A DNA stretch of 64,000 nucleotides from Rhizophagus irregularis. Its lineage: Eukaryota > Glomeromycota > Glomeromycetes > Glomerales > Glomeraceae. The stretch spans positions 2,356,001 through 2,420,000 of the forward strand of contig NC_089452.1 in the NCBI RefSeq assembly GCF_026210795.1, in the 5' to 3' direction. Each line of letters begins with the position of its first letter. The first letter of the stretch is position 1. Both the position numbers and the translations under genes were made by a program. The notes under the pieces are model-generated. The model searched no databases. It was not told the DNA's origin and saw only the letters and a program-made list of their open reading frames with translations. Shown piece by piece: positions 10,435-23,573 of the stretch.

Positions 10435-11550
10435 TAGAGCTCCGAACAGGTCAGCCAAATTCAGGTAACCTGACCTGACCTGACCTGAAATTCAGGTCAG
10501 GTTTGAGATTTTTAAAAAAAATTCAGGTCAGGTATGAAGATTGACCTGACCTGATTGACCTGTTGACCTGAAACTATTGATTCTACTATATAATAAAAGT
10601 GAGTTTATATTGATTTTATATAATAAAAGTGAGTTGCAGTATTGCGATTCACTTTTTTATATAGATTCTATATAAAAAAAGTGAGTTGCGGTATTGCGAT
10701 TCACTTTTTTATATAGATTCTATATAAAAAAAGTGAGTTGCGGTATTGCGATTCACTTTTTTATATTGATTTTATATAATAAAAGTGAGTTGCGATATTG
10801 CGATTCACTTTTTTATATTAATTCTATATAAAAAAAGTGAATTGCAATACCGCGACTCACTTTTATTATATAGAATCTATATAAAAAAGTGAATCGCAAT
10901 ACCGCGACTCACTTTTATTATATAGAATCTATATAAAAAAGTGAATCGCAATACCGCGACTCACTTTTATTATATAGAATCTATATAAAAAAGTGAATCG
11001 CAATACCGCAACTCACTTTTATTATATAAAATCAATATAAAAAAGTGAATCGCAATACCGCAACTCACTTTTTTTATATAAAATCTATATAAAAAAGTGA
11101 ATTGCAGTATTGGGATTCACTTTTTTATATGATTTTAATATAAAAATGTTGAATCGCAATATTTCGAGAAAAAACATTGCGAAAACGTTTTTTCATAATA
11201 TTATATTAAAAAAATGTTTCGTAACGTTTTTTTTTTTTGATATTTCAATAATAACGTTGCGAAAACATTTTTTTCATAATGTTATAAAAACGTTTTGCAA
11301 TATTTTTTTTTCAATATTTTAATAAAAAACGTTGCAAAAACGTTTTTTTTCATAATATTATATTAAAAAAAAAGTTTTGTACCATTTTTTTTCAATACTT
11401 TAATAAAAATAGTCCTGAAATTTTTCAGGTTTCAGGTCAGGTCAGGTCAAACGGACAACCTGATATAACCTGACCTGACCTGACCTGAAAAAAAATTTCA
11501 GGTCAGGTTTATCAATTAACCTGACCTGACCTGACCCATTCGGAGCTCTA
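10435..11550. mobile_element. hAT-like non-autonomous element with palindromic satellite (copy 1)
   Basis: The ends are inverted repeats TAGAGCTCCGAA / TTCGGAGCTCTA, flanked by the perfect 8-bp direct repeat CAAATAAT (10427-10434 and 11551-11558). Subterminal zones are runs of ACCTG words on both sides. The core (about 10566-11130) is a tandem array of near-palindromic monomers of roughly 58 bp built on AAGTGAGTTGCG and CGATTCACTT. A region with AAAACGTT words (11150-11400) follows. There is no coding sequence. The TAGAG terminus and 8-bp duplication fit hAT. A second copy lies inverted at 29598-30739. Confidence 0.85.
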
Positions 11551-11559
11551 CAAATAATA

Positions 11560-12960
11560 CTATATGTACTTACATATTAGTTGTATTTCATTAGTCTCAT
11601 TATTACTTATTACAGTTGTACGGGTCACATCGAACTGGACATTTTCCTGAAACATCCAGTTTCCCGAATTCTTATTTCCCAAATCTTTTGAATTCAATTT
11701 CCCGCCAATATTCTGAATCCCAATATCTCGAATTACAATATCATGAATGAACACTTTCCTGAATTTCCATAAATTTCTGTTTTTTAAATTTTGTTAAACA
11801 ACAATTAAAGTGAGACATGCATTCTAGATTTCTAGTTAAATGATAACTGTTCATTCCACATTTCTTTTGTGAATGCATTTTTGTATAAACTTTAATAATA
11901 AGTTAAAAAATTTGATGAAATAAAATTTACAAGAAAAACCCGCTTCTGTATATCAAGAAAATTGATTCATAACTGAAAAATTATACTGAAAAATTATGCC
12001 AAGAAATTTTCTCCCGAAGTATAAACATCAAATTAATTTTGATTTTTTTTTTTCCTTGATAATGAATAAAAATGCTTGTATTGTTTAGAAAACTAGACAA
12101 ATTTTTTTATTTCACATGATATTCTTAGCTAAAACGATTGAATCACGTGATATTAGTAAGATATTTCCTGATTATCCCTCAATTTCATCACCTAATCATT
12201 ACTTAGTGAAATGAGCCATATGTTATTTCATACAATATATGAGCATCAATTATAGTATATACACGTTAAATTTTCAATAAAATGTATACAAATTGTGGTC
12301 ATTTATATTTTAATAGTTTTGTTTGTTATAGTCATGCCTTTATTCATACATTTATTATTCGTTTATTGTTTGCTCATTTATTTATTTATTCAATTTTTTA
12401 CACGTAAAAAAAAAAGTATTAAGAATGCTAATTAAAAAAGTAAATATTGAAAAAATAAAGTATCAGAAAAATTAATAATCACATAATATGCGGTGGGTCG
12501 CAATAGTGACAGGGTCGCCAAATAATAATAGTCTTATATTTATTATTTTGACAATTTATATCTCATAATTAGAAAAATTATAAAAAAAAAGATTTATTTA
12601 AATTACAAACTAAGAAACTTGTAAAATATTTACTACTCTAGTCTTAGTGTTTAAATAATTCTAAGTATAATAAAAAAAGTGAAAAGCTAAAAAAAAAAAG
12701 GAATTATTTAAATTACAAACTAAGAAATTTGTAAAATATTTTACTACTCTAGCCTTAGTGTTTAAATAAATCTAAAAGAATAATATAAAGAACAATTTCT
12801 TTTGAATGCATAATATCACATATCACTTAAAAAAAACTATAAATTTTTTTTAAGAACAAACAATGATTAGTTAATTTTCATTTGTTTTAATATCTAAATA
12901 ATTAAATATTAAATAAAATTAATTTCACAAATAATTTGCAAGATTAATTCCTTTTATATA
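11560..12960. other. gene-free AT-rich stretch with one small duplication
   Basis: No supportable gene is seen. A segment of about 60 bp (AATTACAAACTAAGAAA.. through AGTGTTTAAATAA) occurs twice, near 12600 and 12710. A segment at about 12175-12225 (TCATTACTTAGTGAAATGAG) recurs near 42690-42723, so it is part of a dispersed repeat. Confidence 0.6.
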
Positions 12961-13164
12961 TCATAGTACATACCCAATGACCCCAAATCCTTAATTATAT
13001 AATCACTCATATCTTCACTTACTAGCACTTCATTTGCTTATACACTAGTAACTTGTGAATCTTCACTTTCAAGACTTTCATTCAACTTTTTACTAGTTTT
13101 CTTATCTGTTTTAATAATTAAATGAATTAATTAATTTCATATAAATAATTTGCAAGATTAATTT

Positions 13165-16100
13165 TTATATATTAAAGTATATACCTAATGACCTCAAATC
13201 ATTAATCACACAATCATTCAAATCTGAATGACTTGCACGATATGCTTGTGAATTTTCACTTTTAAGAATTTCATTTAAATCTTTACTAGTAAAATCAAGT
13301 AAGCGACTTGTAAAATATGCTTTAGGATGAGATTTAGTAGCAAGATTGTTATGCCCAATTGGTGCATTTATAAATTCCATAATGTTGCTTTTTAATTCTT
13401 CACTGAATTTATTACTACCAGGATAGTAAATCCAATTCTCAATAACAACTTTCACTTCTGATGCAGATGGCCTGTTTAATGGATCTTCATTCCAACATTT
13501 TTTCATTAAATTTACATAGCATTGTGGAGTATTTTCAATAATTTCAGGACGTTCACCTTTACAAATACTTAAACTAAGTTGAAGATCATGTGCTCTATCA
13601 TTAAATGGTGATACCCCGGATGTAAGTTCCCACATAATCATAGAAAAACTATACATATCACTAGCTGGAGTATAAGATTTGCCTCTTAAAACTTCAGGAG
13701 CCATAAATGATATAACACCATAAATATCATGCTTTTTCAAAAACGATTTTACAGGTTGACATAATCCTAAATCACTAATATAGATTTTATCCTCATTCTT
13801 ATTATTATGATTTAAAATATTACCATCATGAAAATCACAATGAATAAGATTTTTTTCATGTATATTACTAAGTCCAGAAATAATTTCATACAACATATAT
13901 AATTTTTTTTTCCAATTATTTTCGACTATTGTTGTTAAATTTTCTCTTAAATTACCTTTATTTGCATAATCCATTACTACCATATATTTTGAAGTATTTG
14001 GATTTTTTGTGAATCCATAAAATTCTATAATATCACTTGAAGCTAAAACACTTGCATGATATTCCCACTATAAAAATAATAATTATTATTAATATAAATA
14101 AATTTTAATTTAAATTAAAATAGAAAATAATATACTATCATACTTCTTCTAAAAATTCATTTAAATTTTCATTTAAATTCTTGGGACATTTAAGAATTAC
14201 TACTTCACCTTCTTCATCATCCTCATCATCCTCATCCTCTTCATTTTCTTCAACCTCTTCATCTTCTTTATCTCCATTATTCTTTAACCAAATAGCTCTG
14301 TATATAGTACCAAATCCTCCTTCATTAAAATATTCAACATTTTTAAATTTGTTATAAGGAATCCATCTTAATCTATTTTTAAGAATAAAATCATCCATAA
14401 TTTCATTTCCACTTTTCCCAAATCTATAAATTTAAATAATTAAAATTATATTATAGATTGTATTATTTTTTACATTAAAATAAATTATTACTTACTCTAA
14501 AATTTAAATAGGAATTTAATGTAATATAAGTCTTAGCTTTTGGATAAATACATATAATAATCTATAATTTACAACTTACCAACTAAAGTAACAGATATTT
14601 TAAATGAAAGAATTAAATTAAAAAATAAATATTATATAAAATATATAACAATAGAGATACTTACAAGCTAGATCATAAATAATTTTTTAAATAAAAAAAT
14701 TAGATAGTTTAAATTATATGTAAATATTATAGCAATAAGTAATAATAGAATTAAATAAATAACTTACGCCCTAAATAAAGAAATTAGATAGTTTAAATTA
14801 TATGTAAATATTATAACAATAAGTAATAATAGAATTAAATAAATAACTTACCCGCTTAATAATTTTTCAAATAAAAAAATTAGATAGTTTAAATTATATG
14901 TAAATATTATAACAATAAGTAATAATAGAATTAAATAAATAACTTACAATCTATTAAAGAAATTAGATAGTTTAAATTATATGTAAATATTATAGCAATA
15001 AGTAATAATAGAATTAAATAAATAACTTACACCCTAAATAAAGAAATTAGATAGTTTAAATTATATGTAAATATTATAACAATAAGTAATAATAGAATTA
15101 AATAAATAACTTACCAACTATTGAATAAATAAAGAAATTAGATAGTTTAAATTATATGTAAATATTATAACAATAAGTAATAATAGAATTAAATAAATAA
15201 CTTACCAACTATTAAATAAATTAAGAAATTAGATAGTTTAAATTATATGTAAATATTATAACAATAAGTAATAATAGAATTAAATAAATAACTTACACCC
15301 TAAATAAAGAAATTAGATAGTTTAAATTATATGTAAATATTATAACAATAAGTAATAATAGAATTAAATAAATAACTTACCAACTATTGAATAAATAAAG
15401 AAATTAGATAGTTTAAATTATATGTAAATATTATAACAATAAGTAATAATAGAACTAAATAAATAACTTACACCCTAAATAAAGAAATTAGATAGTTTAA
15501 ATTATATGTAAATATTATAACAATAAGTAATAATAGAATTAAATAAATAACTTACCAACTATTAAATAAATTAAGAAATTAGATAGTTTAAATTATATGT
15601 AAATATTATAACAATAAGTAATAATAGAATTAAATAAATAACTTACACCCTAAATAAAGAAATTAGATAGTTTAAATTATATGTAAATATTATAACAATA
15701 AGTAATAATAGAATTAAATAAATAACTTACCAACTATTGAATAAATAAAGAAATTAGATAGTTTAAATTATATGTAAATATTATAACAATAAGTAATAAT
15801 AGAATTAAATAAATAACTTACACCCTAAATAAAGAAATTAGATAGTTTAAATTATATGTAAATATTATAGCAATAAGTAATAATAGAATTAAATAAATAA
15901 CTTATAACTTACGATCTATTAAATAAATAAAGAAATTAGATAGTTTAAATTATATGTAAATATTATAACAATAAGTAATAATAGAATTAAATAAATAACT
16001 TACACCCTAAATAAAGAAATTAGATAGTTTAAATTATATGTAAATATTATAGCAATAAGTAATAATAGAATTAAATAAATAACTTACGCCCTAAATAAAG

Positions 16101-16990
16101 AAATTAGATAGTTTAAATTATATGTAAATATTATAACAATAAGTAATAATAGAATTAAATAAATAACTTACCCGCTTAATAATTTTTCAAATAAAAAAAT
16201 TAGATAGTTTAAATTATATGTAAATATTATAACAATAAGTAATAATAGAATTAAATAAATAACTTACACCCTAAATAAAGAAATTAGATAGTTTAAATTA
16301 TATGTAAATATTATAACAATAAGTAATAATAGAATTAAATAAATAACTTACGCCCTAAATAAAGAAATTAGATAGTTTAAATTATATGTAAATATTATAA
16401 CAATAAGTAATAATAGAATTAAATAAATAACTTACCCGCTTAATAATTTTTCAAATAAAAAAATTAGATAGTTTAAATTATATGTAAATATTATAACAAT
16501 AAGTAATAATAGAATTAAATAAATAACTTACGCCCTAAATAAAGAAATTAGATAGTTTAAATTATATGTAAATATTATAACAATAAGTAATAATAGAATT
16601 AAATAAATAACTTACCAACTATTGAATAAATAAAGAAATTAGATAGTTTAAATTATATGTAAATATTATAACAATAAGTAATAATAGAATTAAATAAATA
16701 ACTTACTATCTATGAAATAATTTTTCAAACAAATAAAGAAATTAGTTGGATTTAATTGTACAAATAATATAAATATAGATATCATATAACTTACACCCTG
16801 TAGTATTATTAATTATTAATTAGTTAGATATAAAAGTAATTATTGTAATTATATATATATTACTTACAATCTAGTTATTTAAATTAAGAATATAATTAGT
16901 TGAATTATATAAAATATTAAACATGAATTGTTTATAAATAAAAACTTAATATTTCAGCTTGTTTGATATACCTTTAATACGTTGGTCCAT
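13165..16990 (-). CDS. protein kinase (tyrosine-kinase-like) gene with many introns
   Basis: Proposed exons: 16990-16972 (ATG, MDQRIK); 27 three-nt micro-exons in the array; a possible 1-nt exon at 14496; 14426-14144; and 14067-13165. The kinase domain shows the Gly-rich loop EGGFGTIY, the VAIK-type lysine in VVILKC, the catalytic loop HCDFHDGN, the metal-binding DLG, and FMAPEVL. It carries a Glu/Asp-rich insert of about 30 residues between the Gly loop and the lysine. The HRD arginine is replaced by cysteine and DFG by DLG, so activity is uncertain. The C-lobe motif WNEDPLNRPSASE is typical of the kinases expanded in Glomeromycotina. The 14144/14067 intron has GTATGA...TAG. The domain call is firm; the 5' exon chain is inferred from splice signals and frame. 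Confidence 0.7.
14427..16971 (-). repeat. tandem array of intron units with 3-nt spacers
   Basis: On the minus strand about 28 units of 70-103 bp each begin GTAAGTTATTTATTT (or a variant) and end in CTAATTTCTTTATTTAG or a related acceptor. They contain the branch-like word TATCTAAT 10-20 nt before the AG. Between the AG of one unit and the GTAAG of the next there are always 3 bases: GGT, GGC, TTG, CGG, ATT, ATC, ATA or CTT. The spacers start at + positions 14580, 14665, 14768, 14852, 14948, 15031, 15115, 15206, 15297, 15381, 15472, 15556, 15647, 15731, 15822, 15913, 16004, 16088, 16172, 16268, 16352, 16436, 16532, 16616, 16707, 16795 and 16868. Each acceptor variant keeps its own spacer (TTTAG with GGY; CAATAG or TTAATAG with TTG; ATTAAG with CGG). 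Confidence 0.9.
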
Positions 16991-17037
16991 TGCTATATCA
17001 AAATTCTCCCTAATTGGAAAAGATAAAGTAAATATCT

Positions 17038-18197
17038 TTTTTTCTTTTTTTTTTTATTATTGAGCGCCTTTATTATTAGTATAAATAAATATGGTAACAA
17101 TATTTATGTAAAATACATTATGTGCAAAAACGGTGATCACAAGTACAAGCATTGCATCATTGCGTATATGACAAACAAATCAGAATGTAGATCAATTATT
17201 ACAAAATTGCAGTAACTGGTTAATCATTTCATCTTAGGCACCAATGAAATGATTATCATTCATTTTTATTTTTATTTTTATTTAACAGTAATAGATAGCG
17301 AATACAAATTTTATAAACATATCAAAAATGAAGAAGTAAAATAAAAAAATGAACTAAACTATCAGAAGAATCTACTTCGACGGTGGGGTAATTAAATACA
17401 AAACTATTAAAGATATAACCAACTACACCTAAAAACCATTTCTTTAATTAACCCACTACCTCCCATACACTAGCCGAAACTTGGTAAGTTGAAGCCCGCC
17501 CTGCAGAAGAAAGTAAAATTGACCCTATAAAATTATATAAATCAGACTACTAAAATCTACGATGGCGCTACGAAGTAAGATTAGTATAAAACTCTATTAT
17601 ATTTTTACCAAAATAAATGTAATTCCTAACACTATCTAAAGAATCATAATAAATAATATGATTATTACTAAAATTATTATTAGGTAATGAACGAACGCTT
17701 TTGAATTCTAATTTTTTCTTTTTTGTTAACCCCATGGAACGTTCAAATTCCTTCAAATGTGAACACCTTGGAATCCAAACTTGTTCAAATATCTCATCAA
17801 AAATAAACTGCCTCATTTGAATTAAAACATCAACAACATTTTTCTTTGTAGTCCAAGAATTCAACAATTCTGAAAGTGACATAGGTATAATTCCTTTAAT
17901 AAGATCGATGAAAGTAAATACGTTAGGATCATAAGATATATCCCATATATCAAGCGCCATGAAAGCATTGAAATCTTGTATATTATCATTATATTCTAAT
18001 ATCCAAGTCAAAAGATGATTAATTGTTTTATCTCTAATATTATTAATAATATCATAATGACCACTACACGTCCATATGTGATTAAAAGTTTCGTCATGTA
18101 GACCACATATAGGGCACATCCACCCGTCATATAAATCAAGTAATGATTTCTTCATCTGTTCAATAGTGGGAATTTCTTCAATTAACAAGTGAACTTT
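17038..18197 (-). pseudogene. LINE 1 ORF2 C-terminus and 3' UTR
   Basis: Frame 18188-17568 encodes the C-terminal part of a LINE ORF2. It has the zinc-binding-like cluster CPICGLHDETFNHIWTC and the later phrase VWIPRCSHLKEFERSMG followed by lysines. The second LINE at 58150-58200 has the matching phrase IWIPRCDEIK. The segment is in the same frame as the ORF2 body ending at 23574 once the 5.4-kb insertion is skipped. The 3' UTR runs to a poly(A)-like tract (T/C-rich on the + strand) at about 17038-17062. That places the LINE end about 50 bp upstream of the kinase start codon. Confidence 0.75.
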
Positions 18198-19439
18198 CCC
18201 TATAAAAAATATATATACGGTTAGTATACTGTATTTTCGTATTTTGCGAACAGTATATTTATAGTATTATTACCGTATGATTACAGTATTTTCACATACT
18301 GTATATATTTGGTATTCTGCACACCGTATCATATATACGGTTTGCGTACAGTATATTTTTCCAGTTTTACCCGTATGTTTTATACTTGTAAACAGTAGAA
18401 AAACCGTATGTTTTATACTTATAAACAGTATATTGTTTTATATTTTATATTGCGAACAGTATACTTTTCCAGGATAAACCGTATATTTTATACTGATAAA
18501 CAGTACTTTTTTCCAGTTTAAACTGCATATTTTGTACTGATAAATAGTATATATTATTCAATTAAATCGTATATTTTATATTTGCAAACAGAATTTAAAA
18601 TGCATTTATAATCAATAAAATTTTTATTAAATAATATTAAATATACAAATATTTTTTATAAATAATATAAATAAAAAACTAGTATAAAATAATATACTAT
18701 TTGTAAAAAAAATAATATTAGCAAAATATAAACAAAAAAAAAAGAAATTTAATTAGTAATATTATTATTATTTTAAATATAAAAAAGGAATAATAAAAGG
18801 TTAGTAAAAAAAAAGAAACTTAATTAGTAATATTATCATTATTTTAAATATAAAAAAGAAATAATAAAAAGTTAGTAATATTATTAATATATTAGTTAGA
18901 TATAAAAAAGTAATAAAATGATAGTAGTAATGTTAGTAATATATTAAAAAAATTAAATAAAATACATAAAAGTAAAAAAAAATATAATTAATATATGTTA
19001 ACATATAATATTAATATAAAAATAAAAACATAAAAAGGTGTACATATAGTTGTTTAATTAATATTGTTAAAATTCACCATTACAATTCCAGAGAGATATT
19101 AGCGAAAGTAATTGTTAATTGATATACGTGCGTATCACTTTTTGTATAATTAGTAGTTTAGTACAAATATATATATTGTATATTATCAAAATAAGTTTTT
19201 TATTATTATATGTTAAAATAGTTTTGGTATTCATTTTTATTGTCTTTTTTTTTCTAAAAAAAAAGAAGAGAAAAGAATATTTTTGAAAAAATAAACAAAA
19301 AATAAACAATAACGTGTTATTAATGCATGTGATCAGCGATCAGCTGAATTTTAATTGGTTAAATATAGAAATGCGAAAATTAAAAAGCAGAAGTATTTTT
19401 TTAAAATTTAAATCATACAGATTGTTTTTAAAGTTCAAT

Positions 19440-19680
19440 TAGTAATTTAAAAGTTCTTTTTTTTAATACTGCTTAATTTTTAAATTAAAGCCTTAATACT
19501 AAATTAGTTAAATTAGAATTAAGAAAAATTTGTAAGAATTTTCTTTGATACTGCTTAATTTTTAAATTAAAGCCTTAATATTAAATTAGTTAAATTAGAA
19601 TTAAGCAGTATTAAGAAAAATTTGCAAGAATTTTCCTTAATACTGCTTAATAGTTAAATTAGAATTAGGGAGCTTACACA
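19440..19680. repeat. AATACTGCTTAATTTTTAAATT repeat cluster 1
   Basis: Two to three copies of a unit of about 93 bp contain GATACTGCTTAATTTTTAAA, CCTTAATACTAAATTAG and TTAGAATTAAG. Parts are inverted relative to each other, so each unit can fold. The same unit makes up the larger cluster at 20980-21330 within the same 5.4-kb element. Confidence 0.6.
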
Positions 19681-20979
19681 TATTATGTAATTATTATAGG
19701 GGGGGAGGGGGTAGTTAAAATTTTACGTTACACTTATTTAAATCATATGATTTATAAATATTATAATTTGATTGGTTATGAAATCTAACAGGGGGGGGGG
19801 GGTAAGGTTTATAATAAAATGAATATTACGTGATATGTGTAACTCCCCTTAACATATGGGCTGATTTATGGAATTAAGTTTTTATATTCAAAAAACTAAC
19901 TTTATTAAGCAAATGCAAATACAAGTTACATGAAAATGATAGATTCACACCAGCTGATATAAATAAAATTGATTTGATTATATTATTTTTTGATTTTTTT
20001 TAATAATATCATTAAAATTAAAAAATTTAAATATAATTGTCATGACAAAATATTGAATAACTTAATGTGTATCTGTGCTAGATGAATGAATTTATATTCA
20101 TTAGAAAGAGGTAATCAAGAGCTATCTATAAACCAAATATCGCATGAATTAAATCACAAGTTGCTGAATAATTACGTTCAATGTATTTGTTTTTAACTTT
20201 TGACTTTGATCGTTAATATCTTCACATCTAGTAATTCAATTTAAATGATCTTTTTTCGTTCAGGTAGTTTAGGTTCTGGCCTTTCATATGAATATAAATA
20301 TATGTGTTTAGCATGTATTTACGCTGATATATTAACGATTTTGTTAATTGAATAAAACTCTGATACAAAAATTTTTAAAATTATAATTCTTACCAAAAGA
20401 TGATCTTTACAGGTATTATTGAGCTCTTTTTACTTTACTTAATAAGGTTTTATTTGCTATTTCTGTTTTAAATTGAATAAATTAATAAAATCAATTTTAA
20501 AAAGTAATTAACAAGTAGAATAAAATCAGTATAGTAAAAAACAAAAAAAAACATCTCAAAAACTCTAAAGCATAACTCACATTTTTATTTTGTATATTTT
20601 TACTAAAAAAAAGAAGGAACTAAGGTTAAAAATAAATGAAAAAAGATTTTTCTTATTAATATAAATTATTAATATTTGTTTTCTTAATTATTAATTAAAA
20701 AAAACCTGCTATATATGCCTATAAACTTTTCTAAGTCACCTAACAAAAATCTGATTGAAAAGTGATTGAAAAGTGATTGAAAAGTGATTAAAAAAGAAAG
20801 TAGTTGCCATTGTTATTTTTGAATAAACATTAAAAAATTTTTTTTTATTTTTTGATAGATTTAGATCATCTGATTATGTAACACATATAATTTAAGCTTG
20901 TGAAACATAATTCTTGTTAAAATGTGCAAATCTTTATGAAAATCTTAATTTTGGCTAATTCCACAAATTGGCGAATATA

Positions 20980-21330
20980 AGCAGTATTAAGAAAAATTCG
21001 CAAGAATTTTCCTTGATACTGCTTAATTTTTAAACTAAAGCCTTAATACTACTAAATTAGTTAAATTAGAATTAAGCAGTATTAAGAAAAATTCGCAAGA
21101 ATTTTCCTTGATACTGCTTAATTTTTAAATTAAAGCCTTAATACTAAATTAGTTAAATTAGAATTAAGCAGTATTAAGAAAAATTCGCAAGAATTTTCCT
21201 TGATACTGCTTAATTTTTAAATTAAAGCTTTAATACTAAATTAGTTAAATTAGAATTAAGCAGTATTAAAAAAAATTCGCAAGAATTTTCCTTGATACTG
21301 CTTAATTTTTAAATTAAAATCTTAATACTA
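20980..21330. repeat. tandem repeat, about 93 bp x 4
   Basis: Four direct copies of a unit include AAGCAGTATTAAGAAAAATT, CGCAAGAATTTTCCTTGATA, CTGCTTAATTTTTAAA and CCTTAATACTAAATTAG. AAGCAGTATTAAG and CTTGATACTGCTT form arms of an imperfect palindrome. No coding potential. Confidence 0.75.
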
Positions 21331-21975
21331 ATTTATAAAAATGATTTATAATTGAGTTTTGAATTTAGTATTATCAATCAGACTTTGAACTTAAAAATTA
21401 AACAGTATTAACAAAAATTCTTGCGAATTTTTAATAATTGTGATTTTACATCAGTGAGTTTTTGGGTAGTATATATTAGTGGATACTAGTATTGTTTGAT
21501 GCTTTAAAGTGTAGAAAAACTTACGTCAAATAAATAAAAACTGGCAAAAAAATCAGATAGCCAATTTTTGGCTATATTTGTCCGATTTGTAACTTATTGT
21601 AGCTGATTTTTTAGTACGAATTGACAAAAATTGGATATGCCAATTTTTAAATTGCATATTCAAATCGGATTGCTGATTTTAGCTATATTTGTCTGATTTA
21701 TGACTTTTTACAGCCGTATTACCAATTCTTAACTACATTTTTCAGTTTTTTCACTATACAAAAAAATTGTATATACTGTACATTATGAAATATATATTTT
21801 TATAAAAAATTATATTGTAATATTGAATTAAATTTTAAAAAATATTTTATTAAGCAATATTAAATAAAAAACTAATCTTAAATAATTAAATTTTAAACAA
21901 AATACATTTAAGAATATAAATTTACTTGTAATTCAATGTAATATGCACAATTATAAAAATTAATAATTCCACAAA

Positions 21976-22720
21976 TATTAACTGTACCTTCATTAAAATA
22001 AATATTCAAGTAGATTCTAAGCTGCTGAACAATTTTCAATTAATAAATGAAGTCGATTTGCTTTGGCTAAAGTGCTCAAAATACGCTCTGAAGTGACAAA
22101 ATGGAAAAAAATAAAACTCGTGAATGAGTACCGTTGTGAAAATCGTGAATAACTCATCAAGTATTAACTGTACCTTCGTAAAAATTAATATCCAAGTAGA
22201 TTTTGACATGATGAACAACTTTCAATTAATATAAGAAGTCGATTTACTTTGGCTAAAGTGCTCAAAATACGCTCTGAAGTGACAAAACGGAAAAAAATAA
22301 AATTCGTGAATGAGTACTATTGTGAAAATCGTGAATAACTCATCAAGTATTAACTGTACCTTCGTGAAAATTAATATTCAAGTAGATTTTGACATGCTGA
22401 ACAACATTCTATTAATATAAAAAATTAGTTTACTTTGGATAAAGTGCTCAAAATACGCTCTGAAGTGACAAACCGGAAAAAAATAAAATTCGTGAATGAG
22501 TACCGTTGTGAAAATCGTGAATAACTCATCAAGTATTAACTGTACCTTCGTGAAAATTAATATTCAAGTAGATTTTGACATGCTAAACAACTTACAATTA
22601 ATATAAGAAGTTGATTTACTTTGGATAAAGATCTCAAAATACGTTCTGAAGGTAAAAAAATTTGTAACTTAATACTACTGTATTATATAAAAAATGTAAA
22701 TAATTCCAAAAATATTAACT
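21976..22720. repeat. tandem repeat, about 186 bp x 4
   Basis: Copies start near 21976, 22163, 22349 and 22535, with a degenerate one at 22707. Conserved words are ATTAACTGTACCTTCGTGAA, AAGTGCTCAAAATACGCTCT and GTGAATGAGTACCGTTGTG. The drift between copies is a few percent in the central ones and greater in the outer ones. No reading frame is shared by all copies. Confidence 0.8.
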
Positions 22721-23573
22721 GTACTTTTATGAAGATTAATATCTTAACAGTTTTAAACTTACTGAACTACTTTTAATTAAAAGAATAAGATTTACTTTAA
22801 CCAAAATGCTCAAACCATACTTTGAAATATGTGTAAAAAAAATATAATATTTGTTTATATTTTAAATTATGAGTTATTTAATTTAAATGTGTTTATATTT
22901 AAGAAAAAAAATATTTTAATTCTATTTTATAAAGTATTTAAAAAGTATTTTAGTAAAGTTTTTGAGGCAAAAAAATAATTATAACTGAAATAAAAAAAAA
23001 ATCTAAGTTAATAAATAAATATTAAACCGTAATACATAATCACATGTTATATATTAAAATTAGAAATTTTATATTAAAATCGAAAAATCCTACTACAAAT
23101 AGCCAAAAATCGGCAATTTCATGTTAAAAATCAGAAATATTATATTAAAATCAAAAATATTTATTAAAATCGGAAATATTATATTAAAATTGCCAAAAAA
23201 TCAGATAGCTATATTAAAAAGGGCAAAAATCTGATTTTTATTTATTTGACCTGTGTATATCTGTAGAAAATACGTTATAAACGTATGAATTTTAATATAC
23301 TGTAGAATAATACGTATACCGTATCCTTCATTTACAATATTTTTGTGAACCGTATACAAAATACTGATATACAGTAGAAATGGTATACGTTATAGACGTA
23401 TGAATTTAATATACTGTATCACACAGTATGTTTACCGTATACTTTATTGTATTTTTTACTAAACACATTTTGCAAACAGTATACATTATACTGATATGCC
23501 GTATGTAAAAATGCGAACTGTATCAAAAATACGTATATACAGTGTAAAAACTGTATACATATTTTTTATAGGG

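Larger units (their letters stand above)
18198..23573. mobile_element. 5,376-bp non-coding TIR element inserted in LINE 1
   Basis: The ends are inverted repeats beginning CCCTATAAAAAATAT, followed by TATACNGT-type words. A 3-bp duplication TTT (18195-18197, 23574-23576) flanks it. Skipping the element plus one TTT (5,379 bp) leaves the LINE ORF2 in frame from the AQK segment to VHLLIEE. Subterminal regions (18200-18600, 23270-23570) are dense in ACAGTATA / TATACTGT and CCGTAT words. The interior has tandem repeats and no credible gene. A 3-bp duplication occurs in CACTA and PIF/Harbinger-like families, but the CCCTATA terminus does not identify either, so the superfamily is open. Confidence 0.75.

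Noticed and set aside
14580-16900. CRISPR-like array (regular repeats with short spacers)
   Set aside because: Repeats of 70-100 bp with 3-nt spacers in a eukaryotic gene with splice signals; nothing prokaryotic and no cas genes.
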